NCBI GenBank assembly: GCA_964501655.1
Contig: CAZCTN010000002.1
Location: 93,217-157,216 of the forward strand
DNA: 64,000 nucleotides
Direction of reading: 5' to 3'
Source: JAAYJK01 sp964501655
Lineage (GTDB): Bacteria; Bacillota; Syntrophomonadia; Syntrophomonadales; Syntrophomonadaceae
The notes under the pieces are model-generated. The model was not told the DNA's origin. It was given only the letters and a program-made list of their open reading frames with translations, and ran no database searches. Shown one piece after another: positions 34,807 through 43,342 of the stretch (its first letter is position 1; each line of letters opens with the position of its first letter). Position numbers and translations under genes: made by a program.

Positions 34807-35339
34807 AAATACCGGGACTGGGCAAAATTATCTATACCCAGGAGCAGATTCAGCAGCGCATAGCTCAAGTGGGGAAGGAAATAAGTCAGGACTACCAGGG
34901 CCAAGAACTGGTAGTTGTCAGCGTTCTTAAAGGTTCCCTCTATTTTGTTGCCGACTTGACCCGTCAGCTTAACCTTCCTTTGAAAATTGATTTCCTCTCC
35001 ATTGGGGTATCGTCGGAAGCCAGCAGCCAACCGGGAGCAGTACACTTCACCAAGGATCTGGACCTAAGTTTGACCGGACAGCACGTGCTTATGGTAGAAG
35101 ATGTCATCGGCACCGGACTCACCCTGGGCTATATCTGTCAGCATCTGGAGGCAGCCCGTCCGGCCAGCCTAAAGATCTGCACTCTGCTGGATAACCCGGC
35201 TGAACGTTTGATCACTATAGATATTCATTATCGCTGCTTTGTTATGCCGAATGTTTTTCTGGTGGGTTATGGTCTGGATTACAAGGAGAAATATCGAAAT
35301 CTTCCCTATATAGCAGAGTTTAAAGCTGAGAAACAGTAA
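34803..35339 (+). CDS. Hypoxanthine-guanine phosphoribosyltransferase-like protein
   Basis: A 178-residue type I phosphoribosyltransferase. Family signatures: VVSVLKGSLYFVADLTR, the PRPP-binding loop in LMVEDVIGTGLTLGY, and the carboxyl signature LVGYGLDYKEKYRNLPYI, all close to Hpt. The expected role is purine salvage (hypoxanthine or guanine plus PRPP to nucleotide). In standard HPRTs the PRPP loop reads EDIIDTG and the last Asp is the general base; here it is Gly (codon GGC), so catalysis could be impaired or different. It is co-translated with the kinase-like gene upstream and overlaps the convergent isomerase gene by 20 bases. Confidence 0.8.
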   Translation: MKIPGLGKIIYTQEQIQQRIAQVGKEISQDYQGQELVVVSVLKGSLYFVADLTRQLNLPLKIDFLSIGVSSEASSQPGAVHFTKDLDLSLTGQHVLMVEDVIGTGLTLGYICQHLEAARPASLKICTLLDNPAERLITIDIHYRCFVMPNVFLVGYGLDYKEKYRNLPYIAEFKAEKQ

Positions 35340-36135
35340 GTATCTTCCTGGCCCAGATGGCACTCTGGCAGGCTTTTTCTATAAATTTTGCAGGCGAACC
35401 TTTTAGATCATCCTCCCCGGGATATACCTCCAGGGTAATATTCCCCTTATATGTATCCCTGGGAAACGTTTTGTTTATTTGCTGCCAATCGATAATTCCT
35501 TCTCCCGGCAGCCAGTGCCGGTCTTTTTCCAGGTCATTGTCGGACAGGTGCAGGTGTTGTAATCTTAGACCCTGTTTTTTTAATATAGCTGCTTTTTCGG
35601 TACTGTAGATGAAATCGTGAGAACTATCATAACAGAATACTAGATGATCAGATACCAACTCCCTTAAAACAAAATCGATATAATCTACACTGCCGGTATT
35701 TTCTAGAGCTATCTTCAACTTCAGGTCCTCAGCAATTTTCAATAATCGACTAATGCTCTCAATGCCCCATTTATTTGGGTTAGGAGGGAACTTCCTATCT
35801 ATGATGTGCATAAGCATTACCGGTATATCTAGTTCAGCACAATCATTAAGCCACGCTGTATGCCGTTTTACTATTTTATCCCGCAGGTTCTTTGATTCAC
35901 TCCATAAATCGTCGATGTCAGCATAGGGAACATGGATATTTTCCAGCATCAGACCGGACTCCCTTACTATGCCCGGCATATCTTCTTTCCTTATCCAAGG
36001 GGAGCCGATTTCATCTTCCCACCAGATGGTAGTTGCGTCAAAGCCGGCTTTTTTAATTAGTTCCAATCTTTGTGGCAAGGGCATGACAAATCCAAACCAC
36101 GAAAATATCCCCAATTTATTATTCAAGTAATTCAT
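35320..36135 (-). CDS. Sugar phosphate isomerase/epimerase (xylose isomerase-like TIM barrel)
   Basis: A 271-residue AP-endonuclease-2/xylose-isomerase-like TIM barrel. Conserved features are KKAGFDATTIWWEDE, NIHVPYAD, MLMHIID, LALENTG with a likely metal-binding Glu, CYDSSHDF, LHLSDND and ITLEVYPGED, which give the usual His/Glu/Asp metal site. Substrate is unknown. The start codon ATG 36135 has a weak ribosome site (GGGATGGGCTG). It is the last minus-strand gene after the cobalamin operon, 42 bases past cobC, and may be read through from it; no metabolic link to cobalamin is obvious. Confidence 0.85.
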   Translation of the reverse strand: MNYLNNKLGIFSWFGFVMPLPQRLELIKKAGFDATTIWWEDEIGSPWIRKEDMPGIVRESGLMLENIHVPYADIDDLWSESKNLRDKIVKRHTAWLNDCAELDIPVMLMHIIDRKFPPNPNKWGIESISRLLKIAEDLKLKIALENTGSVDYIDFVLRELVSDHLVFCYDSSHDFIYSTEKAAILKKQGLRLQHLHLSDNDLEKDRHWLPGEGIIDWQQINKTFPRDTYKGNITLEVYPGEDDLKGSPAKFIEKACQSAIWARKILTVSQL

Positions 36136-36177
36136 AATTCAGCCCATCCCTGGTCATCAGTATTATTCCGGCCCCAA

Positions 36178-36765
36178 TTAAACAAGCAATCCGGTATTTA
36201 GCAGGCTATAGTTCCCATCCTTATATTCAATAAAAGTCATCGATCCCGGATCGACCCCGGTTTTCCATATGTCTATGGAGGAGTCTATATAACCTAGTAA
36301 GGTTTTTACAACTCCTCCATGGGTAACTACCAGCACGGTATCACTATGCCGTTGGATGATTTCTCGAATGGCCTGGCAAACTCGTTCTAATACTTCCGAA
36401 AAAGTTTCCCCCTCAGGCATCTTATAGGTCCATATATCCCGGTACCATTCATTAAAGTCCTCCGGATATTTTTCAAACACTTCACTGAATGTCATCCCTT
36501 CCCAGATCCCAAAAGAAGCTTCTCTAAAACGGGAGTCATAATAAACCGGCACTTTCAGTTTATGGGCTGCTATTTCAGCAGTTTCACGGGTCCGGGATAA
36601 ATCACTGCAGTAGATAGTCTGCACCTCCTCATGCTTTAACAGGTATTCAGCGGCCCTTTTTGCCTGCTGCCTACCGTTATCATTTAATGGAATATCGGTC
36701 TGCCCCTGGTACCTTTGCAAGGCGTTCCATTCGGTCTGTCCATGCCTTAAAAATATTAGTCTCAT
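36178..36765 (-). CDS. cobC: Histidine phosphatase, alpha-ribazole-5'-phosphate phosphatase type
   Basis: Start at ATG 36765 (MRLIFLRHGQTEWNA) with AAGGATGGATAAAG upstream; the longer frame to 36849 is unsupported. The 195-residue product has the phosphohistidine motif RHGQTEWN, the second half motif SDLSRTRETAEI, the Glu in REASFGIWEGM and the second His in LVVTHGGVV. Position downstream of cobT, cobU and cobS on the same strand makes alpha-ribazole phosphatase (removal of the 5' phosphate in nucleotide-loop assembly) the best guess, although the broad phosphoglycerate mutase family cannot be separated by motif alone. Confidence 0.8.
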   Translation of the reverse strand: MRLIFLRHGQTEWNALQRYQGQTDIPLNDNGRQQAKRAAEYLLKHEEVQTIYCSDLSRTRETAEIAAHKLKVPVYYDSRFREASFGIWEGMTFSEVFEKYPEDFNEWYRDIWTYKMPEGETFSEVLERVCQAIREIIQRHSDTVLVVTHGGVVKTLLGYIDSSIDIWKTGVDPGSMTFIEYKDGNYSLLNTGLLV

Positions 36766-36941
36766 CTTTATCCATCCTTTTCTGTATGAGAAATGTGCAT
36801 ATTTATAGAATTCACCTTGAATAAGCTCGATATATTGAATTACCATCATGTTCCCGCTGCTCGAATCCCTTTTACCCTGCGCTAACCATTAGCCTTCATC
36901 CCACCAAGGTGTGTTTTCTAATGAACTCTCCTATGGTGAAG

Positions 36942-37697
36942 TTATATTCCTGCAAACAAAGTCATAGCGATTACCGTGATTAAGATAAACAGTGTTTCCG
37001 CAACTTCACAAAGAGCACCATAGGTATCACCGGTCAAGCCCCCCAAACTGCCAGCCATCCATCTGGCGATTAGAAGAACTATGGCAGCCGTTAAGAATAA
37101 GATAAATATCCCCTCCCACTTCATGAGCAGGAATGTCGCTACCAATATTGTTAAGGAAGCTGTGATTATTCGGCCGGAGCCATTAAGATTTCCAAAAGAC
37201 TTACCCAGACCGGGACCAGAACGAGCGTAAGGAAAGTATGATGCCGCGTATACCATAGCCCATCTCCCGACTGCCGGTGAGATTAATAAGACTCCTAATT
37301 TATCAATATAAGTGAGGGTAGTTAGAAATGAAAATTTCAAGAGCATTAGTCCAACTAATGATATAACACCCATCGCTCCTACCCGGCTGTCCCTCATTAT
37401 TTCCAGTTTTCTCTCCCGATCCCGGCCGCTGAACAATCCATCGGCAGAATCCATCAAGCCGTCCAGATGCAGCGCTCCGGTTATTATTATCCATACGACG
37501 ATAATAATTGCATCTCCTGCCCATCCCAGGGATAAGATCTCCGCAAGGTAAGCGGCAGCAGCCAGCAATAGCCCGATTAATATACCAGTCAAGGAATAGA
37601 AGTATAATGAATCAGCCATGTCTTTTTCTCCAGCTTTTCGGTTTCCGTATACTGGGATTATGGTCAGAAAGCTTATGGCCAACCGCAGACTGTTCAT
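36942..37697 (-). CDS. cobS: Adenosylcobinamide-GDP ribazoletransferase
   Basis: A 251-residue integral membrane enzyme with about seven hydrophobic segments. The signature HLDGLMDSADGLFSGRDRERKLEIM contains the conserved DxxxD metal-binding acidic residues. CobS joins AdoCbi-GDP to alpha-ribazole (or its phosphate), the final step of cobalamin assembly. The start ATG has a GGGAGG ribosome site. It lies between cobU (128-base gap) and cobC on the minus strand. Confidence 0.95.
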   Translation of the reverse strand: MNSLRLAISFLTIIPVYGNRKAGEKDMADSLYFYSLTGILIGLLLAAAAYLAEILSLGWAGDAIIIVVWIIITGALHLDGLMDSADGLFSGRDRERKLEIMRDSRVGAMGVISLVGLMLLKFSFLTTLTYIDKLGVLLISPAVGRWAMVYAASYFPYARSGPGLGKSFGNLNGSGRIITASLTILVATFLLMKWEGIFILFLTAAIVLLIARWMAGSLGGLTGDTYGALCEVAETLFILITVIAMTLFAGI

Positions 37698-37825
37698 GGT
37701 TAGATCCTCCCGTTTTTAGTAATTCATCTTTCGCAGTCCGACGTTTAAGCAGCGGAAGCACTCTGCCTCCCTTGCTCAGACAAAATATAATACTCGCTCG
37801 CAAGTATGACAGTTAGTTATTGCAA

Positions 37826-38383
37826 TTACTTTATTCTCAACTCTATGCCGCATACTACCATATAAACCTGCCGCGCCTTAGCAGCTAGCTTCTGGTTGGT
37901 CATACCATTCAAATCTCTGAATATCCTGCCTTCCTGGCTGACCGGAACTACATCCATACCAACTTCATCAGCTACCAGAATTACAGTTCCATTAGCATTT
38001 TCCAGGGACTCTGCCAGTAATTCCAGCTGGATAAGAAAAGCCTGTTCTTTGTTCTCATCCCAACTGAAGTTGGTCACATTGTCCCGGTACATTATATTGC
38101 TTACCCAGGTTCCCAGGCTGTCCAGCAGATATATTTGAGCTTGGTCTATGTACTCATTAAATATTCTACTTAAATCACAGGGTTCTTCAACAGTGTGCCA
38201 GGAACTTGGCCTTCTGAGACGATGTTTTTCCACCCGGAGGGCAAATTCTTCATCCCAGATAGTACCAGTAGCTATATATATCACAGGATAGCCCAGCTTT
38301 TTCTCGCAGTTCGCAGCCAATTTTTCAGCCGAGGAACTCTTACCGCTGCGGCTTCCTCCCACCACCATAAATATTTCGGCCAT
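37826..38383 (-). CDS. cobU: Adenosylcobinamide kinase / adenosylcobinamide-phosphate guanylyltransferase
   Basis: A 185-residue protein with Walker A GGSRSGKSSSAE (about 8-19), conserved VIYIATGT, the segment HRLRRPSSWHTVEEP with the guanylylated His, YLLDSLGTWVSN and VADEVGMDVVP. It phosphorylates adenosylcobinamide and then attaches GMP to give AdoCbi-GDP. ATG 38383 follows GGAGGTGATCGTAT. Gene order cobT-cobU-cobS-cobC provides the complete nucleotide-loop pathway, enough to salvage cobinamide. Confidence 0.95.
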   Translation of the reverse strand: MAEIFMVVGGSRSGKSSSAEKLAANCEKKLGYPVIYIATGTIWDEEFALRVEKHRLRRPSSWHTVEEPCDLSRIFNEYIDQAQIYLLDSLGTWVSNIMYRDNVTNFSWDENKEQAFLIQLELLAESLENANGTVILVADEVGMDVVPVSQEGRIFRDLNGMTNQKLAAKARQVYMVVCGIELRIK

Positions 38384-38518
38384 ATACGATCACCTCCAAT
38401 AGCCTTGGTATTATTGCAGCGTAGAATTTACGTGTATTCCTGTTAATCCAGGGTTCACTCCTTGCCTGCAGTCATTATTTAAATCATAATGCCCACAAAT
38501 CCATCAGCGCAATCAAAA

Positions 38519-39574
38519 TTAATCTTTATTGCTCACCCCGGCTTCCTCGAAAGTAGCCATTTCAGTAATTATCTTAACCGCCGCTTCGATCAGGTTAAAA
38601 GCCAGGACCGCACCGGTCCCCTCTCCCAGTCTTAGATCAAGCTGCAGGATTGCTTTCAAACCCATTTCCCCCAGCACTATCTTATGCCCAGGTTCCTGGG
38701 ACAGGTGGGAAGCAATCATATGATACTGGCAGTGATGGTGCAGTTTGTGAGCCACCAGAGCTGCTGTGCTGGATATGAAACCATCCAGTACTACCGGCAC
38801 CTTCCTGGACACAGCCCCGAGAATTACTCCGGTTAAGGCGGCTATCTCCAGACCCCCTACTTTTCTCAACACATCCAGGGGATCTGCAGCAACCGGACTA
38901 TTTACTTCTATAGCCTTCCTTATCGCTGCTCTTTTCCTTATTAGCCCTTCATCGTCTATTCCTGTCCCCCGCCCAGTAATAAGTTCCAGGTCTTTACCAG
39001 TCAGGCAGGCCAGTATGGCCGCACTGGAAGTAGTATTACCTATTCCCATCTCACCGATTGCCACTATAGTGGCTCCCCTATCGATCTCCAGGTTAACCAT
39101 TTCTATTCCTACTTCTACCGCAGCTATTACTTCTGCTTCGGTCATAGCCGCTTCTTGCACCATGTTCCTGGTACCCGGACTGATTTTACGATTGTTTAAT
39201 TCCGGGTGTTCAACCGGGTCCCCTTTGATACCCACATCCGTTACTACTACTCTGGTATCGGCTTGATTGGCCAAAACGTTTATGGCCGCCCCGTGATGCA
39301 AAAAATTTATTACCATTTGCCGGGTTACCTCCTGGGGGAAGGCACTAACCCCTTCTTCTACCACTCCATGGTCAGCGGCCATTACCATAACCACTTTCGG
39401 CCCCAGACCCGGTATAGCCTTGCCCTGAATGGCAGCCAGCTGTACCGCGATATCTTCCAGGACCCCCAGACTCCCCGGCGGTTTGGTAAGACTGTCCAGC
39501 CGCTTCTTAGCTTGTTCTCCTGCCTGCCGGTCTACGTCACTTATTGCCGTTAAAGTGTTTGTTAATAGTTCCAC
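38519..39574 (-). CDS. cobT: Nicotinate-nucleotide-dimethylbenzimidazole phosphoribosyltransferase
   Basis: A 351-residue CobT starting at GTG 39574 with GAGGAGGGTAATCCAAA upstream. Signatures include LTKPPGSLGVLED, MAADHGVVEEGVSAFP, TRQMVINFLHHGAAINVLA, GEMGIGNTTSSAAI, VGGLEIAALTG and the carboxyl FEEAGVS. The catalytic Glu of the family is expected at the carboxyl end of LRLGEGTGAVLA. It makes alpha-ribazole phosphate from the lower-ligand base. First gene of the operon and directly controlled by the cobalamin riboswitch and terminator upstream. Confidence 0.95.
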   Translation of the reverse strand: MELLTNTLTAISDVDRQAGEQAKKRLDSLTKPPGSLGVLEDIAVQLAAIQGKAIPGLGPKVVMVMAADHGVVEEGVSAFPQEVTRQMVINFLHHGAAINVLANQADTRVVVTDVGIKGDPVEHPELNNRKISPGTRNMVQEAAMTEAEVIAAVEVGIEMVNLEIDRGATIVAIGEMGIGNTTSSAAILACLTGKDLELITGRGTGIDDEGLIRKRAAIRKAIEVNSPVAADPLDVLRKVGGLEIAALTGVILGAVSRKVPVVLDGFISSTAALVAHKLHHHCQYHMIASHLSQEPGHKIVLGEMGLKAILQLDLRLGEGTGAVLAFNLIEAAVKIITEMATFEEAGVSNKD

Positions 39575-39625
39575 TTTGGATTACCCTCCTCTTTTTTAGA
39601 TCATTTGAACTTCAGCATTAAATTT

Positions 39626-39666
39626 ATAAAAAAAAGTTCTCAAGCCAAAATAGCTCAAGAACTTTT
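39626..39666 (-). terminator. Riboswitch-controlled terminator before cobT
   Basis: AAAAGTTCT (39632-39640) / AGAACTTTT (39658-39666) with an inner AGC/GCT, followed on the minus strand by a run of U (TTTTTTTTAT). It lies between the aptamer and cobT, so ligand binding probably ends transcription here. Confidence 0.85.
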
Positions 39667-39684
39667 CCATCATCCTCAATATGC

Positions 39685-39860
39685 TTAATACTTCCCGGCA
39701 GGTTTCCTGACTTCCGACTCCAACGCCTTTTGGCCAGCCTTCCCAGATTAAACCCAGTGACTTCATTGGCCAGGCTTGTCGGTTACAGTGGCGGGACCGT
39801 TCAGGACTTGCACCTGGATTCCCTTTTACCCCTTATACGGGCACCCGGAGTATTTATTCC
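39685..39860 (-). promoter_or_regulatory. Cobalamin (AdoCbl) riboswitch
   Basis: On the minus strand: AGGTGCAAGTCCTGAACGG, then GCCACTGTAACCG (the B12 box region), then AGTCGGAAGTCAGGAAACCTGCC as the 3' part of the aptamer, all in the order of the cobalamin riboswitch. It is followed by a terminator and cobT. Repression of the cobT-U-S-C operon when adenosylcobalamin is abundant is the known mode of action. Confidence 0.95.
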
Positions 39861-39974
39861 TTATATTAACTAATTTATTATATACTGGGGTTTATTGCAA
39901 GGGCATTTTCCATATTACTATCGGACAGCTTTACTTTTCCCTCCCAAGATGTTTATAGTAATAATTGAGAATCA

Positions 39975-40029
39975 GTCAGGGGATGTTTCCAGGACTCACT
40001 GAAAAAGAGTAAGGAAACTCTCCCCTGAC
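39975..40029. promoter_or_regulatory. Long stem-loop between riboswitch and NRDE gene
   Basis: GTCAGGGGA (39975-39983) and GTTTCC (39985-39990) pair with GGAAAC (40013-40018) and TCCCCTGAC (40021-40029); an ACTC/GAGT pair extends the stem inward. There is no U tract after it in the plus direction, and the ribosome site of the gene starting at 40049 follows directly, so a leader structure or mRNA stabiliser is more likely than a terminator. Confidence 0.6.
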
Positions 40030-40048
40030 TCATATGGGGGTTGAGATA

Positions 40049-40831
40049 ATGTGTATGGTTCTTTGGGCCAGCGACTGTCATGATGAATACAAGCTGGTGG
40101 TGGCTGCTAACCGGGATGAATTTTATAAGCGTCCCACTCTGCCGGCAGCCTTCTGGCCTGATAATCCACAGTTGTTGGCGGGAAAAGATATGCAGCATGG
40201 CGGCACCTGGATGGGGATCACCACTACCGGACGTTTTGCCACCTTAACCAATTATCGCGATCCTTCCAACCACAATCCCCATGCCATATCCCGGGGACAG
40301 CTGGTGCAAAAATATCTGGAAGGCAACCTGGCTCCGGCAAGCTACCTGGAAAAACTGGTAGATATGAAAGAAAACTTCAATGGCTTTAATCTCCTGGCAG
40401 GTACCCTGGATGATCTATATTACTTTTCCAACCTGGAAAAAGTGGTCCGCAAAGTAGAAAAAGGCTGTCATGGCCTGAGCAATAATCTGCTGGATGTACC
40501 CTGGCCCAAGGTTACCCGGGGAAAAGAAGCTCTCGCAACCTGCTTGCAGAAGCCTGATATCGGCCTGGAGAAGTTGTTTGAAATAATGGCGGATAAGTAT
40601 ATGCCACCTGACCATGAGTTGCCCCAAACTGGTGTCAGTCTCGAGTTGGAAAGGCTGCTGGCACCAGCTTTTGTGGAGATGCCGGATTATGGCACCCGAA
40701 CCACTACCGTGATACTGATAGACCGCAGCAATTATGTGCAATTCTGGGAGCGCAGTTTTATTCCCGGGCAAAAAGACACCCGGTCCCAAGTATACTATGA
40801 GTTCCGGGTGGATACTGAACCGGCTCTCTGA
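40049..40831 (+). CDS. NRDE/TANGO2-family protein
   Basis: A 260-residue protein. The start is ATG 40049, because the family begins with Met-Cys (MCMVLWASDCHDEYKL) and the Cys becomes the amino-terminal nucleophile of an Ntn-hydrolase fold; the frame also allows ATG 40034. The name-giving NRDE motif is in VAANRDEFYKRPT. Further conserved parts are GGTWMGITTTGRFATLTNYR and GLSNNLLDVPWPKV. The biochemical function in bacteria is unsettled. Its stop is 4 bases from the convergent catalase gene. Confidence 0.9.
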   Translation: MCMVLWASDCHDEYKLVVAANRDEFYKRPTLPAAFWPDNPQLLAGKDMQHGGTWMGITTTGRFATLTNYRDPSNHNPHAISRGQLVQKYLEGNLAPASYLEKLVDMKENFNGFNLLAGTLDDLYYFSNLEKVVRKVEKGCHGLSNNLLDVPWPKVTRGKEALATCLQKPDIGLEKLFEIMADKYMPPDHELPQTGVSLELERLLAPAFVEMPDYGTRTTTVILIDRSNYVQFWERSFIPGQKDTRSQVYYEFRVDTEPAL

Positions 40832-40835
40832 TTTC

Positions 40836-42974
40836 TTACGCTCGCACCATTTCCTTAATGGCCCCCCTGCTCCAGTGCCGATGCTGAGCAACGGCCTCGA
40901 TAAATTCTCCGGCGAATTCCCTCATCTGGCCGGTGTTTCTTACTGTTACTACTCCTGCATCCGAAAATATTTGGCTGCCGTCGCTGCTTCCGGCCAGTGA
41001 AATCTCGCCCAGGTTGCATTCCATCAGCATATCTACCCCTTCATTGGAGGCCCCGATAGCCTTACAATGTTTAAAGGCCTCGTTAATAAAATTCAGTGCA
41101 TCACCATGGGTCATCAAGCTTGCAATACTCTGTTGGCCTCCCGGTATATAGATCGCATCATATAGAACCGACGCGGTGGTATAATAGTTTTCTTGCACCT
41201 CCAACTGGTGGCTGTCGCTGCTGCTGAGCATACCCTGTTGTTTGCTGATTATGGCCGGGTGTACCGCAGCTGATTGGCAAGCCTCTAGAAACTGCTGCAG
41301 TTCATCATGATTATATCCGTTTTCCGCCAATACGGCTACTCGGCGACTATTAGCCAGTTTAATGGTATTTCCCTGACTAACTGCCGGTGAGGAGTCGGAG
41401 GTTCCCGTTTCAGCTGGAACGGTGGGGGCGGAAACTCCGATCCCGGCTGCTATATCTGCAGCCAGCTGACCGTTTACCTGGTTGAACATATCTACTACCC
41501 GCTGCCGGATGGTCTTATCCTTGACTTTGCCCACCTCGAAATGAAAAGCTTCGATAATATGCTGTTTTTCCGGATCGGACATACTGTTCCAGAAAAGGCC
41601 GGCCTGACTGTAATGGTCCATAAAGCTGCTGCTGCGCTCCCGCACTTTACGGCCGTCAACTTTTTCTTCATAGTGTACATAGCCCCCTTCCGCAGGGGGA
41701 GCCGGATGGGGTTCATTCCCCTGCAGTGAATTGGGCGAATAACTGATCTTGCCGCGGTCGATAGTCATCCGGTGGTATCCATCCCGCTGGTTGTTATGCA
41801 CCGGAGCTACAGATCTGTTTATAGGGATTTCATGGAAATTCGGTCCTCCCAGGCGTATCAGCTGAGTGTCCAGATAAGAAAACAGCCGCCCTTGCAAGAG
41901 CGGATCATTGGTAAAATCGATGCCAGGTACTACGTTGGCCGGGTGAAAGGCCACCTGTTCCGTTTCGGCAAAGAAATTGTCAACGTTGCGGTTTAAGGTC
42001 ATCTTTCCGATAGGCTGTACGGGAATAAGTTCTTCCGGCCAGAACTTGGTAGGGTCAAGTATATCGAAATTAAAATCGAACTCCTGATCCTCTTCCAGCA
42101 CCTGTATCCCCAGTTCATATTCCGGGAATTCTCCATCCTCAATAGCATTCCACAGGTCTCCCCGGTGAAAGTCCGGGTCCTTGCCGGCAATTTTCTGAGC
42201 TTCGTCCCAGACCAGGGAGTGTACCCCCAGCAATGGTTTCCAGTGAAATTTTACGAATCGGGCTTGACCCTGCTCATTAACCAGACGAAAAGTATTAACC
42301 CCGAATCCCTCCATCATACGAAAACTGCGAGGTATAGCCCGGTCGGAGAGCAGCCACATGATCATGTGGGCCAATTCCGGCGTACACACTACAAAATCCC
42401 AGAAAGTATCGTGTGCTGCAGAGGCCTGTGGTATTTCGTTATGTGGTTCCGGCTTTATGGAATGAACTATATCAGGAAACTTAATAGCATCATGAATGAA
42501 AAATATCGGAATATTATTACCCACCAGATCGTAATTACCCTCTTCAGTATAGAATTTAGTAGCGAAACCCCGTACATCCCGCACCGTATCAGCTGATCCA
42601 CGGGAACCAACTACGGTGGAAAAGCGGACAAATACCGGGGTGGTGACTGCAGGGTCTTGGAGGAATTTAGCTTTAGTCAATTCGGCCAAAGACTCATAAA
42701 CCTGAAAATAACCATGGGCTCCGAATCCACGAGCATGAACCACCCGCTCGGGAATTCTTTCATGATCAAAATGAGTCATTTTTTCCCGGAAGTGGAAGTC
42801 TTCCATCAAGGTAGGTCCCCGGGATCCTGCTTTAAGTGAATTATCAGTATCGGCCATCCTCAAACCCTGGTTAGTGGTAAGAGCCTCCTGTTCATGACCC
42901 GCACGAAAGATTTCCAACTGATTATTTTTAGTATTTTCATTTACCCCGTTCAAGTTTTTTTGTACTGTATCCAT
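40836..42974 (-). CDS. katE: Large-subunit (HPII-type) catalase
   Basis: A 712-residue monofunctional heme catalase of the large-subunit clade. Catalytic His80 in ERVVHARGFGAHG, the active-site Asn in VGNNIPIFFIHD (about 150), and the proximal heme Tyr in LFSYLDTQLIRLG (about 366) are present. The carboxyl ~170 residues form the extra flavodoxin/DJ-1-like domain (SRRVAVLAENGYNHDELQ, AIYIPGGQQSIASLM) characteristic of HPII. It decomposes hydrogen peroxide, useful to an anaerobe surviving oxygen exposure. An inverted repeat within its promoter suggests repression. Confidence 0.95.
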   Translation of the reverse strand: MDTVQKNLNGVNENTKNNQLEIFRAGHEQEALTTNQGLRMADTDNSLKAGSRGPTLMEDFHFREKMTHFDHERIPERVVHARGFGAHGYFQVYESLAELTKAKFLQDPAVTTPVFVRFSTVVGSRGSADTVRDVRGFATKFYTEEGNYDLVGNNIPIFFIHDAIKFPDIVHSIKPEPHNEIPQASAAHDTFWDFVVCTPELAHMIMWLLSDRAIPRSFRMMEGFGVNTFRLVNEQGQARFVKFHWKPLLGVHSLVWDEAQKIAGKDPDFHRGDLWNAIEDGEFPEYELGIQVLEEDQEFDFNFDILDPTKFWPEELIPVQPIGKMTLNRNVDNFFAETEQVAFHPANVVPGIDFTNDPLLQGRLFSYLDTQLIRLGGPNFHEIPINRSVAPVHNNQRDGYHRMTIDRGKISYSPNSLQGNEPHPAPPAEGGYVHYEEKVDGRKVRERSSSFMDHYSQAGLFWNSMSDPEKQHIIEAFHFEVGKVKDKTIRQRVVDMFNQVNGQLAADIAAGIGVSAPTVPAETGTSDSSPAVSQGNTIKLANSRRVAVLAENGYNHDELQQFLEACQSAAVHPAIISKQQGMLSSSDSHQLEVQENYYTTASVLYDAIYIPGGQQSIASLMTHGDALNFINEAFKHCKAIGASNEGVDMLMECNLGEISLAGSSDGSQIFSDAGVVTVRNTGQMREFAGEFIEAVAQHRHWSRGAIKEMVRA

Positions 42975-43342
42975 TATTTGCCACCCTTTCTAAATTGCAA
43001 ACAGCAATTTTTTTGTCAACTTGGTTAAAGCAGGCACATTATTCTTTGCATAGTTGATGAATATATCAACAACATGATTAGTGTTCCGCTGAGAACCATC
43101 CAATATACTTTAAAAGGAAGAAGAAAGGCGAAATAAGCAGCAGCTTTTCCTTGAATGATTACGCTGTCTGTTTGCCCGGTTTTGCAAATTATCTTCCCAT
43201 GCATCTTCCACTATGGTAAATTTATACAGGAGTAAAAAATCTCTAGTTTGATTCTAGTTCCGGAAAAGCTTACCGCAAGGGAACCGGGGATTAAGCTACT
43301 GCATCTTGGTACAGATAAAATAAGAAATTGGGAGGGTTTCAG
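42975..43342. promoter_or_regulatory. Divergent intergenic region between katE and the GH18 gene
   Basis: No gene. On the minus strand, -35 TTGACA (43019 to 43014) belongs to katE, with a weak -10 (AATTTA, 42996 to 42991). The inverted repeat AAATTGC-N5-GCAATTT (42992-43010) lies between these hexamers and is a likely repressor site; it is not a PerR box. Nearer the GH18 gene, AGCTTA (43267-43272) / TAAGCT (43292-43297) encloses CCGCAAGGGAACCGGGG, a small structured leader element I cannot classify. Confidence 0.45.
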
